The translations under genes were made by a program, and so were the position numbers. Below are positions 1 to 8,190 of a DNA stretch of 64,000 bases, one piece after another; positions within the stretch are counted from its first letter, which is position 1; each line of letters begins with the position of its first letter. The stretch lies in contig NZ_JPOJ01000001.1 in the NCBI RefSeq assembly GCF_000733855.1, forward strand, positions 1,798,001-1,862,000, in the 5' to 3' direction. The DNA is from Methylomicrobium agile (GTDB lineage: Bacteria > Pseudomonadota > Gammaproteobacteria > Methylococcales > Methylomonadaceae). The notes below the pieces were generated by a model. The model worked only from the letters and a program-made list of their open reading frames with translations. It made no database searches and had not been told where the DNA came from.

Positions 1-2
1 AC

Positions 3-197
3 TATCCGATTCCGGTGCATCTCTTGCCTGCCTATGCCGATCTGGGCTATGCGCCGGGCGATTTTCCCCATGCCGAGCAGGCGGCCGGCGAAGTGCTTTC
101 CCTGCCGATGTTTCCCGAGCTGACCCGCGCGCAGTGCGAAGAAGTCGGCGAGGCGGTCGCTTTGCTCGCAAAACAGCCGGCTATCGAAGACGCGTGA
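3..197 (+). CDS. DegT/DnrJ/EryC1/StrS aminotransferase, C-terminal fragment cut by window edge
   Basis: This is the last 64 residues of a reading frame that enters from the left edge. The opening residues YPIPVHLLPAYADLGY and the later LPMFPELT are the usual C-terminal signatures of PLP-dependent sugar aminotransferases of the DegT family, which aminate a keto-sugar nucleotide at C3 or C4. The stop (TGA) is at 195-197. The next gene starts 17 bases later and encodes a sugar N/O-acetyltransferase, so the two may install and then acetylate one amino group, as PglE and PglD do. That pairing is inferred; the substrate cannot be told from this fragment. Confidence 0.85.
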   Translation, partial: YPIPVHLLPAYADLGYAPGDFPHAEQAAGEVLSLPMFPELTRAQCEEVGEAVALLAKQPAIEDA

Positions 198-214
198 CCC
201 AAGGAGACGATGCC

Positions 215-904
215 ATGAAAGAAGCGCAGCCGCTGTTGATTTTTCCTTATAACGGCAACAGCCTGGAGGCCCTGGATTGTCTCGGCGACGCCTATCTATT
301 GATCGGTTTCGTCGACGATACGCCCGGTAAGCGGGGGATCGATCCGAACGGGTATCCGGTTTTCGGCCGGGAGGCGTTTGACCGGTTCTCCGATGCCCGG
401 GTGTTGGCCGTACCCGGCAGCCCCCGTTCCTATCGAGCCCGCAAGGATATTATCCGGGGACTGGGGCTTGCGGAGGAGCGCTTCGCCACCGTGATCCATC
501 CGGCCGCCAGGGTGTCTCCCCTCGCTTCGCTCGGCGTCAACGTACTGATCATGGCGGGTGTGGTGGTGACCAGCAACGCCGCGATCGGCTCGCATATCTG
601 TATTCTGCCGAACACGGTAATCCACCATGACGTTGCGATAGGCGACTGGAGCCTGATCGGCTCCAACGTGACGATCGCAGGCAATACCGTCGTCGAGGAA
701 AACTGCTATATCGGCAGCGGCACCAGTCTGATGAACGGCATACGTATCCGGAACGGGGCCTTGGTGGGGCTCGGCAGCAACGTGATCGGCAGCGTCGAGG
801 CCCATGCCACGGTAGCGGGGAATCCCGCACGGGAAATACGAAAAAAGCCGTGGCCTGAACTGCCGGTCCATCCGCGCGCTTCGGTTCGGAACGCTTCAAA
901 CTGA
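215..904 (+). CDS. PglD/NeuD-family sugar acetyltransferase (left-handed beta-helix)
   Basis: The protein is 229 aa. The ATG at 215 is chosen because AGGAG lies at 202-206; the open frame extends further up only through the preceding gene. Residues 1-85 look like the small Rossmann-like N-domain of this family (LLIFPYNGNSLEALD, then FVDDTPGKRG). From about residue 95 the sequence shows hexapeptide periodicity (ASLGVNVLIMAGVVV, AAIGSHICILPNTVI, SLIGSNVTIAGNTVV), ending in TVAGNPAREIRKK. The family transfers acetyl from acetyl-CoA to an amino or hydroxyl group of a sugar nucleotide in the cytoplasm. It sits between two aminotransferases, which favours N-acetylation of a 4-amino sugar. The exact substrate is unknown. 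Confidence 0.85.
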   Translation: MKEAQPLLIFPYNGNSLEALDCLGDAYLLIGFVDDTPGKRGIDPNGYPVFGREAFDRFSDARVLAVPGSPRSYRARKDIIRGLGLAEERFATVIHPAARVSPLASLGVNVLIMAGVVVTSNAAIGSHICILPNTVIHHDVAIGDWSLIGSNVTIAGNTVVEENCYIGSGTSLMNGIRIRNGALVGLGSNVIGSVEAHATVAGNPAREIRKKPWPELPVHPRASVRNASN

Positions 905-939
905 ACTTATACAATGCTGAAGACAAGGTAACCTCATTC

Positions 940-1917
940 ATGAAAATCAAAAATGCAAACATATTGGTCACGGGCGGCTGCGGGCTGATCGGCTCGACGA
1001 CCGTGGATCTGTTGCTGCGGGACTGCTCGCCGGCACGGATCGTCATTTTCGATAATTTAAGCCGCGGTACGCCGGCCAATGTCGAAAACGCGTTAAAAGA
1101 CCCCCGCGTACAACTGATCCAGGAAGACATCCGGAACAGGGATGCCGTCCATAAAGCCATGCAGGGGATGGATGCGGTGGTTCATTTGGCGGCCCTGCGT
1201 ATCACCGCCTGCGCGGGCCAGCCGCGCGAGGCGATGGAAGTCATGTGCAACGGCAGCTTCAATGTCGTGGAAGCCGCGCAGGATGCCGGCGTCAAGAAAG
1301 TCGTCGCGGCTTCTTCGGCGTCGGTCTATGGCCTGGCCGAGAGCTTTCCCACGCGCGAAGACCACCATGCCTACAACAACCGCACCTGGTACGGCGCCAG
1401 CAAGATGATGCTGGAGGGGCTGTTGCGGTCGTTCAACGACATGCATGGACTGCCCTACGTGATGTTGCGTTATTTCAACGTCTACGGCCCGCGCATGGAC
1501 ATGCACGGGAAATATACCGAGGTGTTGATCCGGTGGATGGAGCGGATCGCGGACGGCCGGCCGCCGCTGATTCTCGGCAGCGGCGCGCAGACGATGGATT
1601 TCGTCTATATCGAAGACGTCGCGCGCTCCAATATTCTGGCCCTGCAAGCGGAGTTGAGCGACGAGGTGTTCAATGTCGCCAGCGGCCGCGAAACCAGCCT
1701 GAACGAGCTGGCTGCGGCGCTGCTGAAGGTGATGGGCTCCGGGCTGCGGCCGGAATACGGCCCGGAGCGGACGGTGAATCCGGTTTCGCGGCGGCTGGCC
1801 GATACCACCAAGGCCGAAAGACTGCTGGGTTTCAAAGCCCGGATCGGTCTGGAAGAAGGCCTCGCACAACTGGTCGAATGGTGGCGCATGAACAAGAAAA
1901 TGGAGGCGGAAGCATGA
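940..1917 (+). CDS. NAD-dependent sugar-nucleotide epimerase/dehydratase (extended SDR)
   Basis: A 325-residue extended short-chain dehydrogenase of normal family length. The N-terminal dinucleotide-binding motif is TGGCGLIGS (about residues 11-19), the catalytic YxxxK is YGASK (about 150-154), and RYFNVYGPR is typical of UDP-glucose/UDP-GlcNAc 4-epimerase-like enzymes. It probably interconverts UDP-sugars (C4 epimerisation) for the polysaccharide repeat, in the cytoplasm. Its stop overlaps the start of the next aminotransferase gene (ATGA at 1914-1917), which indicates translational coupling. Dehydratase or C5 activity cannot be excluded from sequence alone. Confidence 0.85.
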   Translation: MKIKNANILVTGGCGLIGSTTVDLLLRDCSPARIVIFDNLSRGTPANVENALKDPRVQLIQEDIRNRDAVHKAMQGMDAVVHLAALRITACAGQPREAMEVMCNGSFNVVEAAQDAGVKKVVAASSASVYGLAESFPTREDHHAYNNRTWYGASKMMLEGLLRSFNDMHGLPYVMLRYFNVYGPRMDMHGKYTEVLIRWMERIADGRPPLILGSGAQTMDFVYIEDVARSNILALQAELSDEVFNVASGRETSLNELAAALLKVMGSGLRPEYGPERTVNPVSRRLADTTKAERLLGFKARIGLEEGLAQLVEWWRMNKKMEAEA

Positions 1918-3113
1918 TTCCCATTACCAAACCGATGTTGGGCGAAAACGAGGCGGAGGCGGCGCGGCGCGTGATCGCGAGCGGCTGGACCAGCCAGGGG
2001 CCGGAAGTGGCGGCGTTCGAAAAGGAGTTTGCGGCGTATGTAGGCGCGCCTTATGCCTGCGCGGTATCCAGTTGCACCACGGCCCTGCATCTGGCGCTGC
2101 TGGCGGCCGGCGTACGGCCCGGCGACGAAGTGATCACGGTCAGCCATTCCTATATCGCGACCGCCAACTCGATCCGCTATTGCGGCGCCAGGCCGGTATT
2201 TGTCGATATCGATCCCGCGACCTTCAATATCGACCCGGTGCTGATCGAAAGCGCCGTGACCGGGCGCACCCGCGCGATTTTATGCGTGCACCAGATCGGG
2301 ATGCCCTGCGATCTGGCGGCTGTCTGCGAAATCGCCCGCCGCTATGGGCTGGCCGTCGTGGAGGACGCCGCCTGCGCGATCGGCAGCGAGATCCTCTGGC
2401 AGGGGCATTGGGAAAAGATCGGCAGGCCGCAGGGCGACATCGCCTGTTTTTCGTTCCATCCGCGCAAAGTGATCAGCACCGGCGACGGCGGCATGCTCAC
2501 GACCGCCAATCCGGAATGGGACGCCAAATTCAGGCTGCTCAGACAGCACGGCATGAGCGTTCCGGATACGGTGCGCCACGGCGCGAGCCGGGTGATCTTC
2601 GAATCCTACCCGATCGTCGGCTTCAATTTCCGGATGACCGACATCCAGGCCGCGGTGGGCAGGGAACAGCTCAAGCGCCTCCCGGACATCGTCCGGAAAC
2701 GCCGCGAGCTGGCGGCGCGCTACCGGACCCTGCTCGCCAAGGTGCCGGGGCTCGGCCTGCCGACGGAGCCGGACTGGGCGCGCAGTACCTGGCAAAGCTT
2801 CAGCGTCCGCCTGCCCGAAGACTCGGATCAGCGGTGGGTCATGCAGGCGATGCTGGACGAAGGCATCGCGACCCGCCGGGGCGTCATGTGCGCGCACCGG
2901 GAACCCGCCTACCCGCCCGATACCTGGTCCTGCGCCGGCAGGATTCGGAACCGGTCTTGTACGGAGGGAGTTTGCCGGTGTCTGCGCCACAGCGAGGAAG
3001 CGCAGGACCGGACCGTCATTCTGCCGTTGTTTCCGGAGATGACCTTCGAGCAGCAGGACCGGGTCGCCGAGTCGCTTCAGGACGCGTTGCGCGTCGTCAC
3101 ATTGAACGAATGA
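1914..3113 (+). CDS. DegT/DnrJ/EryC1/StrS sugar aminotransferase
   Basis: A 399-aa PLP enzyme starting at the ATG that overlaps the epimerase stop. Visible motifs are GWTSQGPEVAAFE near the N-terminus, SSCTTALHLAL, the cofactor-binding DAACAIG (151-157) and the Schiff-base lysine in CFSFHPRKVISTGDGG (Lys185). The C-terminal part contains CAHREPAYP, HSEEAQDRTVILPLFPEMT, also standard. It transfers an amino group, usually from glutamate, to a keto-sugar nucleotide. With the epimerase, the acetyltransferase and a second aminotransferase at the left edge it forms an amino-sugar precursor block for the exopolysaccharide. Confidence 0.9.
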   Translation: MIPITKPMLGENEAEAARRVIASGWTSQGPEVAAFEKEFAAYVGAPYACAVSSCTTALHLALLAAGVRPGDEVITVSHSYIATANSIRYCGARPVFVDIDPATFNIDPVLIESAVTGRTRAILCVHQIGMPCDLAAVCEIARRYGLAVVEDAACAIGSEILWQGHWEKIGRPQGDIACFSFHPRKVISTGDGGMLTTANPEWDAKFRLLRQHGMSVPDTVRHGASRVIFESYPIVGFNFRMTDIQAAVGREQLKRLPDIVRKRRELAARYRTLLAKVPGLGLPTEPDWARSTWQSFSVRLPEDSDQRWVMQAMLDEGIATRRGVMCAHREPAYPPDTWSCAGRIRNRSCTEGVCRCLRHSEEAQDRTVILPLFPEMTFEQQDRVAESLQDALRVVTLNE

Positions 3114-3131
3114 GACCTTATTGTCAGCACT

Positions 3132-4847
3132 ATGGAACCCTATACTAAAACCCTGGCCGATTACCTCGATATCGTCAGGCGGCGCAAGGCTCACATTGGC
3201 GTGACCTGGCTGCTGGTGACTTTGATTACCGTCATCGTGGCCTATAACTTGCCCAAAATTTACCGTTCGACGGCGACGCTGCTGATAGAAACCCCGATAC
3301 CGCCGAAATATATCGACGCGCCGGTTTCCCAATATGGCGAAGAGCAAATCCAGTCGATTTATCAACGCGTGCTGTCCACGGACAAGGTGCTGGCGATCAT
3401 CGAACAGAACGATCTCTACGACGAGTTCTGGGATAGCATGACACCGTTCGAGCTGGCGGAAATGTTCAAGAGCAGCACCAACGTCGAGCTGACCACCTTG
3501 TCGATCGCGCCGCAGGCGCATTCACAAATGGCCGAGATCGCCTTCGCTATTTCGTTCAGCCATGCCGAACCCGTCATCGCGCAGGAAATCGCTAGCAAGC
3601 TGGCTGCCTTGTTCATCGAGCAGAACGACCGGGCGCGAACGCAAAGGGCCAGCAAGGCCACCGATTTTCTGACCGAGGAAGTGGAAAAACTCAACCGTGA
3701 ACTCCAGGAAGTCGATATCAAAATCGCCAAATACAAGGAAGAACATAACTTCAGCCTGCCCGAGCAGATGGAAGGCAACCAGGCGGCGATCGACCGGGCC
3801 GAGGGCGAACTCCGTGATACCGAAGCCCAGATTCGCACGACTAAGGACCGGCTGATCTTTTTGAACGCGGAACTGGCGAGAACACAGGACGATGACCCGA
3901 TGGCGTCGGAGAATGCCGTACCGAAAACCAAGGCCGAGGCCCTGCGGATGCTGCGGGCGAAATACCTCCGCTATTCGAGTATCTATTCGCCGAATCATCC
4001 CTCCTTGCTACGCCTGAAGCGCGAAATTCGGGCGCTCGATCCGTCATTCGAAGGCGAGGCTTTGGAGCAGGGCATCCGCAGTCAGCTCGATCAGGCCAAA
4101 GCCGAACTGAAAACTCTCAAGGAAACCTACGGCGACGGCCACCCTGACGTTGCGGCGCGCCGGAAACAGGCGGCTATGCTGGAAAGCCGGCTGAAAAGTC
4201 TCCGAGCGAATGCGCGCAACAGCGTGGTTGGCATGGGATCTTCGTCGGGCAGTCCGTATTTCCGTAGCGTCGAGGCGCAGTACAAAGCCAGCCAGAACGA
4301 TCTCGACGCGCTGGTCCAGAAGCAGTCATACTTGAAAGCCAAGATCGAAAACCTGCACGAGATTCTGTTGAAGGCGCCGCAAATCGAGATGGTTTATACC
4401 GACATGCTGCGGACGCGCGACAACATCATTAAGAAATACAACCAGCTCAAGGAGAAACGGCTCGACGCGAAACTGGCCCAGACCCTGGAAGAGCAGCAGC
4501 AGGGTCAGACACTGACGATGATCGAACCGCCAGTGATTCCGAACCATCCGGAAAAGGCGATTCGCAGAAAGGTCGCGATCGGTGGCTTCTGCTTCGGCCT
4601 AATCGCGGGCCTCGGCGTCGCCTTCCTGATTGAACTGTTGGCGCCGGGCGTGCGCGGTTACCGCGCGGTGCGTGAAATTACCGGACTGATGCCGCTCGTC
4701 GTGCTTCCTTACATCGCGTCGCCCGCCGAGCTGACCGTGCAGTTCGCCAGGCAGTGCCGGATCCGCAAGTTTATGGTCCGGACCGCCTTCGGCTTCGGCG
4801 CGGTGGCCCTCGTGGTCGCTGGGCTAGCCTTTTTCGGGCTGAGGTAA
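3132..4847 (+). CDS. Wzz/GumC-type polysaccharide chain-length determinant protein
   Basis: A 571-aa inner-membrane protein of the polysaccharide co-polymerase family. A cytoplasmic N-terminus leads into a membrane segment at about residues 25-42 (WLLVTLITVIVAYNL) and the Wzz domain (YRSTATLLIE). A long charged coiled-coil region (about 170-470) follows, and the segment near IEPPVIPNHPEKAIRRK carries the usual proline-rich boundary before the C-terminal membrane helix (GGFCFGLIAGLGVAFLIELL). A further hydrophobic segment ends the protein. It lacks a fused kinase; the kinase is the next gene, 37 bases downstream. The pair controls chain length and assembly of the exported polysaccharide. Confidence 0.88.
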   Translation: MEPYTKTLADYLDIVRRRKAHIGVTWLLVTLITVIVAYNLPKIYRSTATLLIETPIPPKYIDAPVSQYGEEQIQSIYQRVLSTDKVLAIIEQNDLYDEFWDSMTPFELAEMFKSSTNVELTTLSIAPQAHSQMAEIAFAISFSHAEPVIAQEIASKLAALFIEQNDRARTQRASKATDFLTEEVEKLNRELQEVDIKIAKYKEEHNFSLPEQMEGNQAAIDRAEGELRDTEAQIRTTKDRLIFLNAELARTQDDDPMASENAVPKTKAEALRMLRAKYLRYSSIYSPNHPSLLRLKREIRALDPSFEGEALEQGIRSQLDQAKAELKTLKETYGDGHPDVAARRKQAAMLESRLKSLRANARNSVVGMGSSSGSPYFRSVEAQYKASQNDLDALVQKQSYLKAKIENLHEILLKAPQIEMVYTDMLRTRDNIIKKYNQLKEKRLDAKLAQTLEEQQQGQTLTMIEPPVIPNHPEKAIRRKVAIGGFCFGLIAGLGVAFLIELLAPGVRGYRAVREITGLMPLVVLPYIASPAELTVQFARQCRIRKFMVRTAFGFGAVALVVAGLAFFGLR

Positions 4848-4884
4848 CACTGCATCGCCTCCCTTTTTTCTGGAGAGTTTATCT

Positions 4885-5622
4885 ATGATCAAAAACGCTG
4901 TCGATCTGTCTTTCGAGACGGTTCGCTACCCCGGAATCACCCACGAAAACGCCGAGGCGGACGTGTTGCTCAATAACCGGGTAATCATGGGAACCGCCCA
5001 CGATCCCAGGGCGGACATCTTCCGCGTGCTCAGGACGAACGTATTGCGACAGCTCCGGCAGAACCGCTGGAACAGTTTTGTAGTGACCAGCGCGACACCC
5101 GGCGCGGGTAAAACCTTCGTGTCCATCAATCTCGCCATCGCGATGGCGATGGAAGAAGGCCAGAACGTTCTGCTCGTCGACGCGGCCCTCAAATGCCCGA
5201 ACGTCGGGCGCTCGCTCGGCCTCTCGTTCGACGTCGGGCTGATCGATTGCCTGAACGGAAACCTGTCCCTGTACGAAGCTTCTATGAATTCGGGCATCGA
5301 ACGCCTACAGGTGCTGCCGGGCCGGGAGTCGGATAGCAACGCGTCCGAACTGATTTCCTCCCGGCGCATGCAGGTTTTGATACGTGAGATCAAGTTGCGC
5401 TACTCCTCCGGGATTGTGATCTTCGACCTGCCTTCGCTGTTCGCCGCAGATGAGGCGCTGCTGTTCATGCCGCATGTCGACGCGGCACTCCTGGTCGTGG
5501 AGGATGGCAGGAATACTCCCGACGAGCTGCAGCATGCCATGTATATCCTGGAGGATACGAATCTTCTGGGCCTGGTGCTGAACAAGTCGCGGCAGCCGCT
5601 GCCGACCCATCAATACGGCTGA
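4885..5622 (+). CDS. CpsD/CapB-type BY-kinase partner of the Wzz-like protein
   Basis: A 245-aa cytoplasmic ATPase of the bacterial tyrosine-kinase/MinD-like fold. Walker A is ATPGAGKT (70-77), the Walker A-prime region is LLVDAALKCP (96-105) and Walker B is IVIFDLPS (177-184). The preceding FRVLRTNV (46-53) is the usual helix before the P-loop. In A-prime the common DADLRRP reads DAALKCP. The C-terminus is short (RQPLPTHQYG) with one tyrosine instead of a tyrosine cluster, so regulatory autophosphorylation may be reduced. A perfect 17-bp inverted repeat overlaps the last codons and stop. Adjacency to the co-polymerase supports a role in exopolysaccharide assembly. Confidence 0.87.
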   Translation: MIKNAVDLSFETVRYPGITHENAEADVLLNNRVIMGTAHDPRADIFRVLRTNVLRQLRQNRWNSFVVTSATPGAGKTFVSINLAIAMAMEEGQNVLLVDAALKCPNVGRSLGLSFDVGLIDCLNGNLSLYEASMNSGIERLQVLPGRESDSNASELISSRRMQVLIREIKLRYSSGIVIFDLPSLFAADEALLFMPHVDAALLVVEDGRNTPDELQHAMYILEDTNLLGLVLNKSRQPLPTHQYG

Positions 5623-5663
5623 CTGCGCGCAACGCGCACGGCCGGGCGTATTGATGGGTCGGC
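5601..5663. repeat. Perfect 17-bp inverted repeat spanning the kinase stop codon
   Basis: The left arm (5601-5617) is the exact reverse complement of the right arm (5647-5663). Between them lies a second, smaller stem (TGCGCG at 5624-5629 with CGCGCA at 5633-5638). The left arm encodes the last residues of the kinase and the structure encloses its TGA (5620-5622). No T-run follows, so it is not a canonical intrinsic terminator. It could be an mRNA processing or stability structure, or a translational attenuator between the kinase and the dehydrogenase gene. Confidence 0.8.
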
Positions 5664-5706
5664 CATTTGGACAAAACCCATTTTTATTGTATAGGGAGAT
5701 CCCAAC

Positions 5707-7026
5707 ATGAAAGTTACAGTGGTAGGCGGAGGCCGCATGGGCCTTCCGCTGGCATGCGTTTTCGGCAAGCACGGCGCATCGGTGACGGTGTGCGACATCA
5801 ATACGGAGCTGGCGGACAAAATCGACCGCGGCGAATGCCCCTACGAGGAGCCCGGCCTGCCCGAGCTGATGCGGCATCTGCACAATACGAGACGGTTGAG
5901 CGCCTGCGCCAATGCGATGATCGCGGTATCCGTTGCCGACGTGGTCGTGGTGATTGTGCCGGCGCATTTGACGCCGGAGCGGGACATCGATTTTAGCATC
6001 CTGCAGCAGGCGTCCATTCAAATCGGCAAGGGCCTCAGGCCGAATACGCTGGTGATTTACGAAACCACGGTCGCGGTCGGCGGCACTCGCCGCAACCTGA
6101 CTCCGCTGTTGGAGAAGTACAGCGGCCTGAAGGCGGGCGAGGCGTTTTTCGTCGCCTACAGCCCCGAACGGGTCAAGGCCAACTTGGTGCTGGACCGGCT
6201 TGAAAACACTCCGAAAGTCGTCGGCGGCCTCGACCCGGTTTCTTGCGCCAAAGCGGCCGCCTTTTACCGACAGTATCTCGGCGCGCCGGTCGATGACGTG
6301 GGCACGCTGGAAGCGGCGGAAATGACCAAGCTCTTGGGCATGCTGTACCGCGATGTGAATATCGCCTTTTCGAACGAGCTGGCGGCGTATTGCGAACGGG
6401 CCGGCGTCGATTTCGAACGGGTCCGGGTCGCGGCCAATACCGACGGCGAAGCGAATCTGTTGATACCCGGCATCGGCGTCGGCGGGCATTGCGTGCCGGT
6501 CTATCCGTATTTTCTGACCCGCGAGGCGCGGCGGCTGGGGCTGCCGCAACTGCTGTCCGAAACCGCGCGCGAAATCAACGATAACCAGCCCGCCCGCCAG
6601 TTGAAGCGGATCGAGGCGGTTTGGCGGCCTTTGAAAGGCGAAAAGGCGCACATCCTGGGCCTCGGCTTCCGGCCGGGGGTGAAGGTGGATACCTTCAGCC
6701 CGGCTTACGCGCTACGCGATGAGCTGGAGCGGATAGGCGCCCAGGTGACCATTGAAGATCCTTATTACACCGACGGCGAACTGCGCCGGGCCGGATTCGA
6801 GCCCGGCGTCTCCGAAGCGGCCGGCGTGGTCGTGCTGTGCACGGCGCACCAGCAGTTCGCGAATCCCAACTTCAGGGCCTGGCGCGAAGCGGGAGTCGAA
6901 GTTGTACTGGACGGCCGCAATTTCTGGTTGCCGGACGCCTGCGAGGCCGCCGGTCTCCATTACTTGGGCATCGGCCGACACGCGCGCCGAGCCAATCGGC
7001 CGTTACCCAGCCTGATCGGCGATTAA
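5707..7026 (+). CDS. Nucleotide-sugar dehydrogenase (UDP-glucose/UDP-ManNAc dehydrogenase family)
   Basis: A 439-aa enzyme with an N-terminal NAD motif VVGGGRMGLPLA (5-16), family motif AYSPERV (150-156), EMTKLL and the catalytic cysteine in GVGGHCVPVYPYFL (Cys262). It oxidises the C6 hydroxyl of a UDP-hexose or UDP-N-acetylhexosamine to a uronate, giving an acidic sugar for the polysaccharide. GGHCVP rather than GGSCFP is more common in the WecC/VipA branch, so UDP-ManNAc or UDP-GlcNAc is a possible substrate. A second, Ugd-type dehydrogenase lies at 55.8-57.2 kb. Its 3' end overlaps that of the convergent glycosyltransferase by 24 bases. Confidence 0.88.
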   Translation: MKVTVVGGGRMGLPLACVFGKHGASVTVCDINTELADKIDRGECPYEEPGLPELMRHLHNTRRLSACANAMIAVSVADVVVVIVPAHLTPERDIDFSILQQASIQIGKGLRPNTLVIYETTVAVGGTRRNLTPLLEKYSGLKAGEAFFVAYSPERVKANLVLDRLENTPKVVGGLDPVSCAKAAAFYRQYLGAPVDDVGTLEAAEMTKLLGMLYRDVNIAFSNELAAYCERAGVDFERVRVAANTDGEANLLIPGIGVGGHCVPVYPYFLTREARRLGLPQLLSETAREINDNQPARQLKRIEAVWRPLKGEKAHILGLGFRPGVKVDTFSPAYALRDELERIGAQVTIEDPYYTDGELRRAGFEPGVSEAAGVVVLCTAHQQFANPNFRAWREAGVEVVLDGRNFWLPDACEAAGLHYLGIGRHARRANRPLPSLIGD

Positions 7027-8187
7027 GGTCCGGACCAGGTTCAGGTACACGTCCTTATGCCGGCTCCAATGATATAGCTTGCCGAACCGCTCGGCCGCAT
7101 TCACGGACAGGGCGGTTCGCCGGGCCGGATCGTGGTACAACTCGACCATTGCTGCGGCCAGCGAGTCGCTGTCCCCGGCTTCGAAAAACTGCACCATGTC
7201 GGCGTCGAAATAGCGACCGATCGTCCGCGTCTTCGGCACAATGGAAGGAATTCCCAGCGTCACGTATTCGAGCAGCTTGGTTGGCAGCATGATGTCGGTA
7301 CCGCTGCAGGCGCGCAACGGCACGATCCCGGCATCCGCGTCGCGGATCAGTCCGGGGATTGTTTCCACTGGTACGTAGCCTGTGCTGAACGTTACGATCG
7401 CCTGCAAACCCAGCCGCTCGGAAAGTGCGATCAAGCGTTCCCGCTCCTCACCCGCGCCGATGATCCTGAGTTCCATTGCGGGGATATGCTCCCGGATCTT
7501 CGCAGCCGCTTCGATCGCGATATCTATCCCGAGCCGGCGCGCTAGCGTGCCGTGGTACACCATCACGAACGGCGCGCCGTCGGGTTTCGGTGGCGGCGGC
7601 TCTTGCGCGGCAAAGATCCGATCGTCGGGCAGGTTCATCAACACATGGATTTTTCGCTTCGGGATGCCGCGTTCCGAAAGGATCGTTTTCAGTCGGTCCT
7701 CGACCGTGAGAACCGCCGAGGCGAAGCGCCCGGCCCAGTGTTCTTGCAGCTTTAGAGCGTGGATGCCCCAGTGCGTTTCGTCGGCGGCGAATTTTTCGAG
7801 GAACAGCTCGGGCATCAGGTCGTGCACGTCGTGAATCACCGGCACGCCGAGAAGGCGGGGCACGCAGGCTGCAAATACCAGGAAGTCCGGCATGTTGTTG
7901 ATGTGGATCAGCCGGTAGCGGCGCGGATGGCAGAGCAAGTGGAGAAAAGTGATCGCAAAAAACAGTAGGTAGTCGGCCAGGTATTCGCCGAAAGAATCGC
8001 ACTTCTCTTTGAGACCTGGCGCCTTGATTACTTCCACGCCCGCGATCGTTTCCGCATCGGGCTCGCCGGGCTGGCGGCGGCTCAGGAACACGACGCGGTG
8101 GCCCGCCTCGGCGAGCGCTTCTGCCTCGCGCCTGACTCTGGGATCGCGGCGGTAATTGGTATAGGCGGCCATGAAAATCGTAGCCAT
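7003..8187 (-). CDS. Glycosyltransferase family 4 (GT-B)
   Basis: A 394-aa GT-B fold retaining glycosyltransferase. The N-domain begins FMAAYTNYRRDPRVRREAEAL, common in this family. The C-domain has VMVYHGTLARRLGIDIAIEAA and the sugar-nucleotide binding stretch LLEYVTLGIPSIV. It acts at the cytoplasmic face, adding a sugar to the lipid-linked repeat unit. It is co-transcribed with the deacetylase-like gene, whose stop lies three bases before this start. Both run opposite to the surrounding genes. Donor and acceptor sugars cannot be assigned. Confidence 0.88.
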   Translation of the reverse strand: MATIFMAAYTNYRRDPRVRREAEALAEAGHRVVFLSRRQPGEPDAETIAGVEVIKAPGLKEKCDSFGEYLADYLLFFAITFLHLLCHPRRYRLIHINNMPDFLVFAACVPRLLGVPVIHDVHDLMPELFLEKFAADETHWGIHALKLQEHWAGRFASAVLTVEDRLKTILSERGIPKRKIHVLMNLPDDRIFAAQEPPPPKPDGAPFVMVYHGTLARRLGIDIAIEAAAKIREHIPAMELRIIGAGEERERLIALSERLGLQAIVTFSTGYVPVETIPGLIRDADAGIVPLRACSGTDIMLPTKLLEYVTLGIPSIVPKTRTIGRYFDADMVQFFEAGDSDSLAAAMVELYHDPARRTALSVNAAERFGKLYHWSRHKDVYLNLVRTLIADQAG

Positions 8188-8190
8188 CGG

